From Christensenella sp. UBA767 (GTDB lineage Bacteria; Bacillota; Clostridia; Christensenellales; CAG-917), in NCBI GenBank assembly GCA_002297185.1, contig DBJV01000098.1:2760-18529 (forward strand): a stretch of DNA of 15,770 nucleotides, written 5' to 3'. Both the position numbers and the translations under genes were made by a program. This document shows, in pieces, positions 1 to 6,391 of this stretch; positions within the stretch are counted from its first letter, which is position 1, and every line of letters begins with the position of its first letter. Below the pieces are notes generated by a model, which was given only the letters and a program-made list of their open reading frames with translations, was not told where the DNA came from and searched no databases.

Positions 1-30
1 AAACTCATGGGTATGCCTTTTGCAAAGTAA
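1..30 (+). CDS. rplE: Ribosomal protein L5, C-terminal end only
   Basis: The first ten codons read K-L-M-G-M-P-F-A-K-stop in frame 1. A tail of the type LLGMPF-(R/A)-K is the usual end of bacterial L5, and L5 normally precedes rpsN in the spc operon. The rest of the gene lies left of the window. Its stop codon TAA overlaps the start of the rpsN ribosome binding site (taaggag). Confidence 0.85.
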   Translation, partial: KLMGMPFAK

Positions 31-40
31 GGAGTGAACT

Positions 41-226
41 ATGGCCAAAACATCAATGAAAATAAAGCAACAAAGACCACAAAAGTTCTCGACGCGTGAA
101 TATACACGTTGCCGTATTTGCGGAAGACCACACGCCGTTCTTAAAAAGTACGGTATTTGCAGAGTTTGCTTCAGAAACCTCGCTTACAAGGGCGAGATCC
201 CCGGAGTAAAGAAGGCAAGTTGGTAA
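41..226 (+). CDS. rpsN: Ribosomal protein S14, zinc-binding type Z
   Basis: 61 residues, the length of the short type-Z (C+) S14 of Gram-positive bacteria and not the roughly 100-residue zinc-free form. Two CxxC knuckles are visible at C24/C27 and C40/C43, expected to bind one zinc ion. S14 is a late-assembling 30S head protein. GGAG lies 7 bases before the ATG. The gene follows rplE by 10 bases and precedes rpsH by 15, the standard spc order. A zinc-dependent form in the main operon often has a zinc-free paralogue elsewhere, which cannot be judged here. Confidence 0.98.
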   Translation: MAKTSMKIKQQRPQKFSTREYTRCRICGRPHAVLKKYGICRVCFRNLAYKGEIPGVKKASW

Positions 227-241
227 GAGGAGGCACAAAAA

Positions 242-637
242 ATGACTGATCCAATTGCAGATATGCTTACAAGAATTAGAAATGCCTTGACCGCAAAGCA
301 CGAAACAGTTGAAGTTCCGGCGAGCAAAATCAAGGTCGCAATCGCAGACATACTCGTAAAAGAAGGCTATATCAAAGGCTACGAAATCGTTGACGGCGCA
401 GTCCAAAACACCATCGTAATCACTTTGAAATACGCTCCCGTCAAAGGCCAAAAGGTCGTTACGGGTCTCAAGAGAGTATCCACCCCCGGTCTCCGCGTTT
501 ACGCAGGTGCTGACAATCTCCCCAAGGTTTTGAACGGCATGGGTATCGCCATCCTTTCAACCTCCAAGGGTATTCTCACCGACAAAGAGGCTAAGGCACA
601 ACACATCGGCGGCGAAGTGTTGGCATACATCTGGTAA
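242..637 (+). CDS. rpsH: Ribosomal protein S8
   Basis: 131 residues, normal length for bacterial S8. The start MTDPIADMLTRIRNA and the end GGEVLAYIW are hallmark S8 sequences. S8 binds helix 21 of 16S rRNA and organises the central domain of the 30S subunit; in E. coli it is the translational repressor of the spc operon. AGGAGG lies 8 bases before the ATG. The S8 regulatory site known from E. coli lies upstream near rplX-rplE and would be outside the window. Confidence 0.98.
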   Translation: MTDPIADMLTRIRNALTAKHETVEVPASKIKVAIADILVKEGYIKGYEIVDGAVQNTIVITLKYAPVKGQKVVTGLKRVSTPGLRVYAGADNLPKVLNGMGIAILSTSKGILTDKEAKAQHIGGEVLAYIW

Positions 638-648
638 GGAGGCGCGCT

Positions 649-1188
649 ATGTCAAGAATTGGTAGAGCACCTATCGTCATCCCCCAAGGTGTTACATTTG
701 AAAACAACGACAACCTCGTTACCGTGAAAGGTCCCCTCGGCACTCTCACGCAAAAGGTTGACAAGTCCATCGACGTCAACGTTGACAACGGACACATCGT
801 ATGCACACGTCACTCCGACGACAAAGACCATCGCGCATTGCACGGTCTTTACCGCGCGCTCATCCACAACATGGTGGTTGGCGTTACGAAAGGTTTTGAA
901 AAGAGCCTCATTGTAAGCGGCGTCGGTTACAAGGTTACTCTCGCGGGCAACAAACTCACGATGAACATCGGTTTTTCTCACCCCGTTGAATTTACCGCTC
1001 CGGACGGCATCACGTTTGCGCAACCGCAACCTCTTGAAATCGTTGTCAAAGGCATCGATCGTCAACTCGTCGGTCAAACTGCCGCAACCATCAAGGCAAT
1101 CAAACCGGTAGAACCGTATCACGGATACGGCATCCACTACAAGGATGAAGTGGTCATCCACAAAGTCGGCAAGAGAGCCACGAAGTAA
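649..1188 (+). CDS. rplF: Ribosomal protein L6
   Basis: 179 residues, two tandem L6 domains as in the family (start MSRIGRAPIVIPQGV; the central S-G-V-G-Y-K motif at about 90-95 begins the second domain). L6 binds 23S rRNA near the sarcin-ricin loop at the factor-binding site of the 50S subunit. The C-terminal signature, usually EPYKGKGIRY, reads EPYHGYGIHY here (155-164), so three usually basic or conserved positions are changed. The ribosome binding site is GGAGG, and the gene starts 11 bases after rpsH. Confidence 0.98.
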   Translation: MSRIGRAPIVIPQGVTFENNDNLVTVKGPLGTLTQKVDKSIDVNVDNGHIVCTRHSDDKDHRALHGLYRALIHNMVVGVTKGFEKSLIVSGVGYKVTLAGNKLTMNIGFSHPVEFTAPDGITFAQPQPLEIVVKGIDRQLVGQTAATIKAIKPVEPYHGYGIHYKDEVVIHKVGKRATK

Positions 1189-1200
1189 TTGAGGTGAAGT

Positions 1201-1569
1201 ATGATAACAAAAAAAGATAAAAACGCAGATAGAATCATTCGTCACGCAAGAGTGAGAAAGAAAGTCAGCGGTACTGCCGCAAGACCTCGTCTCAGCGTGT
1301 ACAGAAGCACAAACCATATCTATGCTCAAGTCATCGACGACGTGAAGGGCAACACCCTTTGCGCTGCATCCACGGTCGAAAAAGACATCGCTGCGAAAGT
1401 TGCAGAACTTTCCAAGAGCGACGCTGCTAAGGTCGTCGGTGCTACAATCGCCGAAAAGGCTCAAGCACTCGGCATCAAAGAAGTCGTTTTCGATAGAGGC
1501 GGTTATCTTTACACCGGTAGAGTCCAAGCACTCGCCGACGGCGCAAGAGAAGCCGGTCTTGAGTTTTAA
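1201..1569 (+). CDS. rplR: Ribosomal protein L18
   Basis: 122 residues, typical for L18. The motif G-T-A-A-R-P-R-L-S-V-Y-R-S near residues 22-34 and the end AREAGLEF are characteristic. L18 binds 5S rRNA and helps attach it to the central protuberance of the 50S subunit, together with L5, whose gene is just upstream. GAGGTG precedes the ATG. The N-terminus is strongly basic, as usual for the family. Confidence 0.97.
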   Translation: MITKKDKNADRIIRHARVRKKVSGTAARPRLSVYRSTNHIYAQVIDDVKGNTLCAASTVEKDIAAKVAELSKSDAAKVVGATIAEKAQALGIKEVVFDRGGYLYTGRVQALADGAREAGLEF

Positions 1570-1580
1570 TTGGAGGAATT

Positions 1581-2099
1581 ATGGCAGAAAATCGTGATAG
1601 AAGAAACGATAGAAACAGAGAAGAGAACGACGGTTTGACCAAGAAACTCATCGCAGTCAACCGTGTTACCAAGACCGTTAAGGGTGGTAAGAACATGCGT
1701 TTCTCCGCACTCGTCGTAGTCGGTGACGGCAACGGCAAGATCGGTCTCGGCATGGGCAAAGCGGCTGAAGTTCCCGAGGCAATCGAGAAAGCAACGCAAA
1801 GCGCAAAACGCAATCTCGTGACTGTTTCTTTGAAGGGTAACACAATTCCTCATGCGACGACGGGCAAGTTTGGTCGCGGACAAGTTCTCCTCCTTCCTGC
1901 TGAAGAAGGTACCGGCGTTATCGCAGGTGGCGCAGTCCGTATGGTACTCGAAGTTGCAGGCGTCAAGGATATCAGAACCAAGTCTTTAGGCTCCAACAAC
2001 CCCATCAACAGTGCAAAAGCGACTTTGGAAGGACTTATGAGCCTCCGCAATGCAGAGCAAATTGCACAACTTCGCGGCGTTGACGTCGTGGCTGACTAA
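1581..2099 (+). CDS. rpsE: Ribosomal protein S5
   Basis: 172 residues, close to the usual 165-170. A hydrophilic charged tail (residues 1-17) is followed by the double-stranded-RNA-binding-like N domain with V-N-R-V-T-K-T-V-K-G-G (the loop where spectinomycin-resistance changes occur in other bacteria; it looks wild type) and then the C domain with G-A-V-R-M-V-L-E-V-A-G-V-K-D. S5 sits at the mRNA entry side of the 30S subunit and affects decoding accuracy. GGAGG lies just upstream, 11 bases after the rplR stop. Confidence 0.98.
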   Translation: MAENRDRRNDRNREENDGLTKKLIAVNRVTKTVKGGKNMRFSALVVVGDGNGKIGLGMGKAAEVPEAIEKATQSAKRNLVTVSLKGNTIPHATTGKFGRGQVLLLPAEEGTGVIAGGAVRMVLEVAGVKDIRTKSLGSNNPINSAKATLEGLMSLRNAEQIAQLRGVDVVAD

Positions 2100-2113
2100 T
2101 CGGGAGGTGTACT

Positions 2114-2323
2114 ATGGCTAAGAAAGCAGCTGCAAAAGCAGAAGTTAAGAACATCAAAGTTACTCTCGTAAAGAGCCCGAACGGCATCCTCAAGAACCAA
2201 AAAGCCAACCTCGAGGCAATGGGCTTGCACAAAATCGGCAACTCCAACGTTTTCGTTGACGACGCTTGCGTGAGAGGAAAAATCGCGAAAGTTTCTCACC
2301 TTGTAAAAGTTGAGGAAGTCTGA
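2114..2323 (+). CDS. rpmD: Ribosomal protein L30
   Basis: 69 residues, about ten longer than the usual 58-60 because of an Ala/Lys-rich N-terminal extension (MAKKAAAKAEVKN) before the conserved core, which begins at about I-K-V-T-L-V-K-S and includes the signature A-M-G-L-H-K-I-G-N-S. L30 is a small 50S protein near domain II of 23S rRNA. The ATG has GGGAGG upstream. No good alternative start exists nearer the core, so the extension appears real; such basic tails occur in some Clostridia. Confidence 0.96.
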   Translation: MAKKAAAKAEVKNIKVTLVKSPNGILKNQKANLEAMGLHKIGNSNVFVDDACVRGKIAKVSHLVKVEEV

Positions 2324-2334
2324 GGAGGCGCAAT

Positions 2335-2781
2335 ATGAACATTCAAGACATTAAACCCGCAGAAGGCGCACGCACCGCAACCAAGAGAATCGGTCGCGGT
2401 ATCGGCTCCGGTATGGGCAAAACATCAACTCGCGGACACAAAGGTCAATGGGCAAGAAGCGGTGGCGGCGTACGTCCCAACTTCGAAGGCGGCCAAATGC
2501 CGATGACCAGAAGACTTCCGAAAATCGGTTTCAACAACAAGAGATTCGCACACGTTTACAATGAAGTCAACATCGACGTTTTCAATAGATTTGAAGACGG
2601 AGCAGTTGTCGGTATTGATGAACTTGTTGCAAGTGGAATTATCAAGAAAGTCGAGCCTTACGGACTCAAAGTCCTCGGCAATGGCGAACTTGAGAAGAAA
2701 CTTACAATCAAAGCCAACAAATTCACCGCGTCTGCAGTTCAAAAAATCGAAAAGGCAGGCGGCACAGTAGAGGTGCTATAA
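2335..2781 (+). CDS. rplO: Ribosomal protein L15
   Basis: 148 residues, normal. The glycine-rich basic N-terminal arm (residues 19-50, with R-I-G-R-G-I-G-S-G-M-G-K-T and R-G-H-K-G-Q) threads into 23S rRNA in known structures; the globular C-terminal half follows. L15 is an early-to-mid assembly protein of the 50S subunit. Its stop codon overlaps the secY start (taatg), so secY translation is probably coupled to rplO. Confidence 0.98.
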   Translation: MNIQDIKPAEGARTATKRIGRGIGSGMGKTSTRGHKGQWARSGGGVRPNFEGGQMPMTRRLPKIGFNNKRFAHVYNEVNIDVFNRFEDGAVVGIDELVASGIIKKVEPYGLKVLGNGELEKKLTIKANKFTASAVQKIEKAGGTVEVL

Positions 2782-4106
2782 TGTTTGAAACACTCAAAAA
2801 CGCATTCAAGACGAAAGAGATCCGAGTGAAGATTTGGCTTACACTCGCTCTCATTCTCGTCTATAGAATCGGTTGCTACGTTCCTGTTCCGACGTTCAAC
2901 GCGGCATCGATGGTAAACGCAACTGAGTTTAGCAATGACTTTCTGGGAATTCTAAACGTAATCACGGGCGGATCAATGCAAAACGCTACAATCTTCGCGC
3001 TTGGCGTATTGCCGTTCATCAACTCGTCGATTATCATGCAGTTGCTCGCACTTGTCATTCCTGCGCTTGAAAGATTGTCCAAAGAGGGCGACGAGGGAAG
3101 AGAAAAGTTGACGCAAATCACGCGTATCGTGGCTATCGTTCTTGCAATCGTGCAAGCAATCGGTATCGTCGTCGGCTTTAAGTCGTATATACGTCCTATC
3201 TTCGGTTTCGAAATGTCAGCAGAGGGCGATCCCATTCTTACAATGGCAATAACCATCGTGTTGCTCACAGCAGGCAGCGTCATGGTTATGTGGCTCAGCG
3301 AAAGAATCACGGAATACGGCATCGGCAACGGCACGTCAATCATCATCTTCATCGGTATCCTCTCCACGGCAGGCACGACGATGGCAAAAGCGTTTAGAAT
3401 GGTCGGAGACAACTGGGTTTACATCTGGAACATCCTCGGCTTTATCGCTTTGGTCGTTGCAATATTCGTGTTCATCGTGTTCATGGACGGTGCGGAAAGA
3501 AGAATTGCCGTGCAATACTCCAAACAAATCAAAGGCAACAAGATGTATGGCGGTCAAACGACCTATATCCCCATCCGTGTCAACGGTAGCGGCGTTATGC
3601 CCATCATCTTTGCGTCGTCTTTGCTTATGTTCCCGCAAATGATCATCCAACTTTTCTTCAATGAAACGTCGGCAGCTACTTGGTATGCACAATACATGGG
3701 TAGCGGCACTGCCGTTTACTACGTGTTGTTGGCTCTGTTCATTCTCGGATTCAGTTATTTCTATGCACAAATTCAGTTTAACCCCGATGATGTGTCCAGA
3801 AATATCCAACAATACGGCGGATTCATCCCCGGCATCAGAGCAGGTAAGCCGGCGAGCGACTTCTTGAGAAAGATCAACAACCGTATCACGTTGTTCGGCG
3901 CTCTCTTCCTCATGATCATCTCGCTCATCCCGACGTTCTTGTTCATGGCATTGTCCGGACAATATTCCGATCCGCAATACAATCTCGGTTTTGCAAGCTC
4001 GTTCTCCGCAACCGGATTGCTCATCGTCGTATCGGTTGCTCTCGAAATCAACAAGCAACTCGAATCTCAAATCATGATGAAACACTACAAAGGTTTCCTC
4101 AAATAA
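2781..4106 (+). CDS. secY: Preprotein translocase channel subunit SecY
   Basis: 441 residues with about ten hydrophobic helices (roughly 17-35, 69-95, 113-133, 152-172, 183-203, 214-236, 268-292, 311-332, 368-390, 404-420). Forms the SecYEG channel in the cytoplasmic membrane that passes unfolded secretory proteins, driven by SecA, and inserts membrane proteins. Family marks include the plug and TM2 region around L-G-V-L-P-F-I-N-S-S-I-I, the cytoplasmic loop E-R-R-I-A-V-Q-Y (239-246) and the SecA-contacting loop G-G-F-I-P-G-I-R-A-G-K-P (346-357). The start codon overlaps the rplO stop by one base. secY is the last gene before the first break in the operon. Confidence 0.98.
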   Translation: MFETLKNAFKTKEIRVKIWLTLALILVYRIGCYVPVPTFNAASMVNATEFSNDFLGILNVITGGSMQNATIFALGVLPFINSSIIMQLLALVIPALERLSKEGDEGREKLTQITRIVAIVLAIVQAIGIVVGFKSYIRPIFGFEMSAEGDPILTMAITIVLLTAGSVMVMWLSERITEYGIGNGTSIIIFIGILSTAGTTMAKAFRMVGDNWVYIWNILGFIALVVAIFVFIVFMDGAERRIAVQYSKQIKGNKMYGGQTTYIPIRVNGSGVMPIIFASSLLMFPQMIIQLFFNETSAATWYAQYMGSGTAVYYVLLALFILGFSYFYAQIQFNPDDVSRNIQQYGGFIPGIRAGKPASDFLRKINNRITLFGALFLMIISLIPTFLFMALSGQYSDPQYNLGFASSFSATGLLIVVSVALEINKQLESQIMMKHYKGFLK

Positions 4107-4139
4107 GAGAAAAACGACAAACTAACCTATATTTTTCAA

Positions 4140-4178
4140 GTGATGGCTCAAATCGGCAATCGATTTGATTGCCATCAC
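4140..4178 (+). other. Long hairpin after secY, overlapping the adk promoter
   Basis: GTGATGGC (4140-4147) pairs with GCCATCAC (4171-4178) and CAAATCG (4149-4155) pairs with CGATTTG (4161-4167), with a GCAAT loop and a small internal bulge: about 15-16 base pairs. It lies 34 bases after the secY stop. No run of T follows on either strand, so it is not a standard rho-independent terminator. It may protect the 3' end of the secY message, reduce read-through, or bind a regulator, since its right arm contains the -35 of the next promoter. Confidence 0.7.
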
Positions 4179-4197
4179 AAAGAAAAAGTGCTATAAT
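4169..4197 (+). promoter_or_regulatory. Extended -10 promoter for adk
   Basis: TTGCCA (4169-4174), a 17-base spacer and TATAAT (4192-4197), with TGC directly before the -10 (extended -10). Only the fourth base of the -35 departs from consensus. Transcription is expected to begin about seven bases after the -10, near 4204-4206, i.e. at the A of the adk start codon. Confidence 0.8.
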
Positions 4198-4205
4198 AAA
4201 TAATT

Positions 4206-4826
4206 ATGAAAAATATTATATTATTAGGCGCTCCGGGCGCAGGAAAAGGTACGCAAGCGGCAATGATTGCAGAGGAATTCAAAGTTCCTCACATCTCAAC
4301 GGGTGATATCCTTCGTCGCAATATGAAAGAGGGTACGCCTCTCGGTCTCAAAGCGAAAGCGTTTGTTGAATCGGGTGGACTCGTTCCCGACGACGTGGTC
4401 ATCGGACTTGTGAAAGACAGACTTGAACAAGACGATTGCAAAAACGGATACATCCTCGACGGTTTCCCTCGCACGATTGCTCAGGCACAAGAGCTTGATA
4501 AAGTTGCGAAAATCGATATGGCAATCAACATCGATGTTCCTTTCGAGACTATAATCGAAAGACTCGGCGGAAGAAGAGTTTGCGTATGCGGTGAGACTTA
4601 TCACATCTCCATGCTCGACGGCAAGACGACTTGCGAAAAGTGCGGAAAGGAACTTTTCATCCGTGACGACGACAAGCCCGAGACCGTAAAGAACAGACTG
4701 AGAGTTTATCAGGAACAAACTCAACCGCTCATCGATTACTACCGTGCGCAAGGCAAGATCGTAGATATCGTCGCAAACGGCACGAAGGAAGAAATCTTTG
4801 CGGATATCAAGAAGGTACTCCAATGA
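4206..4826 (+). CDS. adk: Adenylate kinase, zinc-type LID
   Basis: 206 residues. Catalyses ATP + AMP = 2 ADP in the cytoplasm. Walker A G-A-P-G-A-G-K-G-T (8-16), the AMP-binding S-T-G-D (31-34), D-G-F-P-R-T (85-90), and D-D-K-P-E-T-V (155-161) are all present. The LID has a four-cysteine zinc knuckle, but the first pair is C126-V-C128 (CxC) where the family usually has CxxC; the second pair is C143/C146. No Shine-Dalgarno sequence precedes the ATG, unlike every other gene in the operon; with the promoter at 4169-4197 this points to a leaderless mRNA. The last bases overlap map (ATGA). Confidence 0.98.
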   Translation: MKNIILLGAPGAGKGTQAAMIAEEFKVPHISTGDILRRNMKEGTPLGLKAKAFVESGGLVPDDVVIGLVKDRLEQDDCKNGYILDGFPRTIAQAQELDKVAKIDMAINIDVPFETIIERLGGRRVCVCGETYHISMLDGKTTCEKCGKELFIRDDDKPETVKNRLRVYQEQTQPLIDYYRAQGKIVDIVANGTKEEIFADIKKVLQ

Positions 4827-5560
4827 TAAACATCAAAAGTCCTCAAGAAATTGAATGTATGAGAAAATCCGGTGCAATCCTGCGTGATTGCCTGCTCTAC
4901 CTCGAAGAGAGAGTAAAGCCCGGAGTTTCCACCAAAAAACTCGACGAGTTTGCATACGATTTTATAAAGAGGCACAACTCAACCCCGTCCTTCCTCGGAT
5001 ACGGCGGATTCCCCGGCACGATATGCGCGTCAATCGACGAAGTGGTCGTTCACGGGTTCCCGTCCGAAAGGAGACTCAAAGAAGGCGAGATAATCGGCGT
5101 TGACTGCGGACTGGTTTTCAAAGGCTGGCAAGCAGACGCGGCAAGAACGTTTTTGGTCGGCGAAGTAAGCGACGAGAAGAAAGCGTTGGTTGCCACCACG
5201 AGAGAGAGTTTCTTTGAAGGCGTCAAGCAATTCAAAGACGGCGGACATCTCGGAGATATATCTCACGCAATCCAAGTGTATAACGAGGATAGAGGATACG
5301 GCGTCGTACGTTCGATGGTCGGACACGGCATAGGACGCGAGATGCACGAAGATCCTGCGGTGCCGAATTACGGCAAGGCAGGACACGGACCGAGACTACA
5401 AGTCGGCATGGTGCTTGCAATCGAGCCGATGGTGAATATGGGAACGTGGCAGACCTTAGAGGACGGTTGGAAGTGCGAAACTTTGGACGGCAAGCCGTCG
5501 GCGCACTACGAAAACACTGTTGCTCTGACAGAAAACGGAGCAGAAATACTTACGCTTTGA
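4823..5560 (+). CDS. map: Methionine aminopeptidase, type I (M24A)
   Basis: 245 residues, typical of the short type I enzyme. Removes the initiator methionine from nascent proteins with small second residues. The five metal ligands are visible: D94, D105, H168, E201 and E230, plus the substrate-binding H77 (V-V-H-G-F-P). The chosen start overlaps the adk stop (ATGA), gives the canonical beginning I-K-S-P-Q-E-I-E-C-M-R, and has GAAGG upstream, so translation is probably coupled to adk. adk-map is the usual order in Bacillota and many other bacteria. Confidence 0.98.
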   Translation: MINIKSPQEIECMRKSGAILRDCLLYLEERVKPGVSTKKLDEFAYDFIKRHNSTPSFLGYGGFPGTICASIDEVVVHGFPSERRLKEGEIIGVDCGLVFKGWQADAARTFLVGEVSDEKKALVATTRESFFEGVKQFKDGGHLGDISHAIQVYNEDRGYGVVRSMVGHGIGREMHEDPAVPNYGKAGHGPRLQVGMVLAIEPMVNMGTWQTLEDGWKCETLDGKPSAHYENTVALTENGAEILTL

Positions 5561-5561
5561 T

Positions 5562-5828
5562 ATGGAACTGGGAACAATCGTTTATTCAAAAGCCGGTCGC
5601 GACCAAGGTGCGTACTATGCGGTTGTAGAAATCGTTGACGAAAACACCGTAAGAATTGCGGACGGAGATTTGAGACACATCAAAAGCGCAAAGCTTAAAA
5701 ACGTAAAACACCTGCAATCCACGGGCGACGTGCTTGAAAAGATTGCGGAAAAACTTAAAAACGGTATGCAAGTGTTCGATGCAGAACTGCACAGCGCGCT
5801 CCGTTTTTACAATGACAACAAAGAATAA
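5562..5828 (+). CDS. KOW-domain RNA-binding protein (L14e-like)
   Basis: 88 residues. The first 25 or so residues (L-G-T-I-V-Y-S-K-A-G-R-D-Q-G) fit a KOW motif as in the L14E/L6E/L27E-like small proteins that Clostridia carry between map and infA. The second half is lysine-rich with a probable helix (about 55-80). Starts one base after the map stop, so it is almost certainly co-translated. A ribosome- or rRNA-associated role is an inference from the KOW fold and location; the protein is generally uncharacterised. Confidence 0.85.
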   Translation: MELGTIVYSKAGRDQGAYYAVVEIVDENTVRIADGDLRHIKSAKLKNVKHLQSTGDVLEKIAEKLKNGMQVFDAELHSALRFYNDNKE

Positions 5829-5838
5829 AGAGGACTCT

Positions 5839-6057
5839 ATGTCAAAAGAAGACGTTATCGAAACCGAAGGCAAAGTCATTGAGGTATTGCCAAAGACGCA
5901 GTTCAGAGTGATGCTGAGCAACGGACACGAGATACTTGCTTATCTCGGCGGAAAATTGCGCATCAACAACATAAGAATTCTCGAGGGCGACAAAGTCAAA
6001 ATCGAAATGTCGCCGTACGACCTGACAAAAGGCAGAATTATCTACCGCAACAAATAA
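5839..6057 (+). CDS. infA: Translation initiation factor IF-1
   Basis: 72 residues from the ATG at 5839, the exact usual length, beginning M-S-K-E-D-V-I-E. One OB-fold (S1-like) domain with V-M-L-S-N-G-H and G-D-K-V-K-I-E-M-S-P-Y-D-L-T-K-G-R-I. IF-1 binds the 30S A site and works with IF-2 and IF-3 in initiation. The frame is open further upstream to 5734, but that would overlap the previous gene by some 95 bases and add residues absent from IF-1; AGAGG lies before 5839. Confidence 0.97.
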   Translation: MSKEDVIETEGKVIEVLPKTQFRVMLSNGHEILAYLGGKLRINNIRILEGDKVKIEMSPYDLTKGRIIYRNK

Positions 6058-6104
6058 GGTCAACAAATCAAAGCCAAACAAAAGGACTCATCAGGAGGTT
6101 AACT

Positions 6105-6221
6105 ATGAAAGTCAGACCCAGCGTCAAGCCTATGTGCGACAAATGCAAAGTTATCAAAAGAAACGGCAGAGTTATGGTTATCTGCTCAAAGTATCCAAAC
6201 CACAAACAACGTCAAGGTTGA
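6105..6221 (+). CDS. rpmJ: Ribosomal protein L36, zinc-binding
   Basis: 38 residues: starts MKVRPSVKPMCDKC and ends N-H-K-Q-R-Q-G. Zinc ligands C11, C14, C27 and H33 are present, so this is the C+ form. L36 is the smallest 50S protein, helping to order the 23S rRNA near H89-H91 and H97. AGGAGG is 6 bases upstream. infA-rpmJ-rpsM is the common order in Bacillota. Confidence 0.97.
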   Translation: MKVRPSVKPMCDKCKVIKRNGRVMVICSKYPNHKQRQG

Positions 6222-6229
6222 TTGAGGGG

Positions 6230-6284
6230 TTTGGCTTTTGAACGTTTTGAGGCATAGCTCCGCTTTAAGACTTCAAAAGTTAAA
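6230..6284 (+). ncRNA. Long stem-loop in the rpmJ-rpsM gap
   Basis: The RNA can fold into a nearly continuous stem of about 23 pairs: TTTGG/TTAAA (6230-6234 with 6280-6284, two G-U), CTTTTGAA/TTCAAAAG (6235-6242 with 6272-6279), a single bulged C6243, then GTTTTGAGGC/GCTTTAAGAC (6244-6253 with 6262-6271, three G-U). The loop is ATAGCTCC. No T run follows, so it is not an ordinary terminator. G-U pairs on one strand only suggest it acts as RNA read from the + strand. It may be an RNase III processing site between the spc and alpha messages or part of a leader regulator. Confidence 0.6.
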
Positions 6285-6295
6285 ATCGGCAAAAA

Positions 6296-6347
6296 GCGTA
6301 GGGCGGCTGGTTGCTACATTCCACAATTAAACGGCAACTACCTATGC
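6296..6347 (+). promoter_or_regulatory. Second structured leader element before rpsM (candidate S4 site)
   Basis: GCGTAGG (6296-6302) pairs with CCTATGC (6341-6347), and TGGTTGC (6308-6314) pairs with GCAACTA (6334-6340). The 3' arm is continuous, giving 14 stacked pairs with a five-base bulge GCGGC (6303-6307) and a 19-base loop. It lies 44 bases upstream of rpsM. In E. coli S4 represses its alpha operon by binding a leader pseudoknot before rpsM; here rpsD is also in the alpha operon, so a similar role is plausible but unproven. GGCG in the bulge could pair with CGCC at 6403-6406 inside rpsM, a weak pseudoknot possibility. Confidence 0.5.
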
Positions 6348-6391
6348 GTGGCATATATAAAAAACTTTTTTCACTATTTCGGAGGTAGAAA

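Noticed and set aside
652..1527. Long open frame on the - strand (291 codons)
   Set aside because: It lies antisense to rplF and rplR, which are certain; its sequence is low-complexity and cysteine/valine/aspartate-heavy, as expected of the reverse of these codons.
2767..2783. GTGCTATAAT at the rplO-secY junction as a promoter
   Set aside because: The same extended -10 string as at adk, but no -35-like hexamer lies 16-18 bases upstream, and it is built from the rplO end and the secY start.
3336..4085. 249-codon open frame antisense to secY
   Set aside because: Rich in D, E, H and R as the complement of hydrophobic codons; SecY is unambiguous.
5734..5838. Upstream extension of infA
   Set aside because: It overlaps the KOW gene and adds sequence absent from IF-1; the 72-residue form has its own ribosome binding site.
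6359..6371. Six A, C, six T before rpsM as a terminator
   Set aside because: A self-complementary A/T run with no room for a loop and no G/C stem; it is close to the rpsM ribosome binding site and would not terminate.
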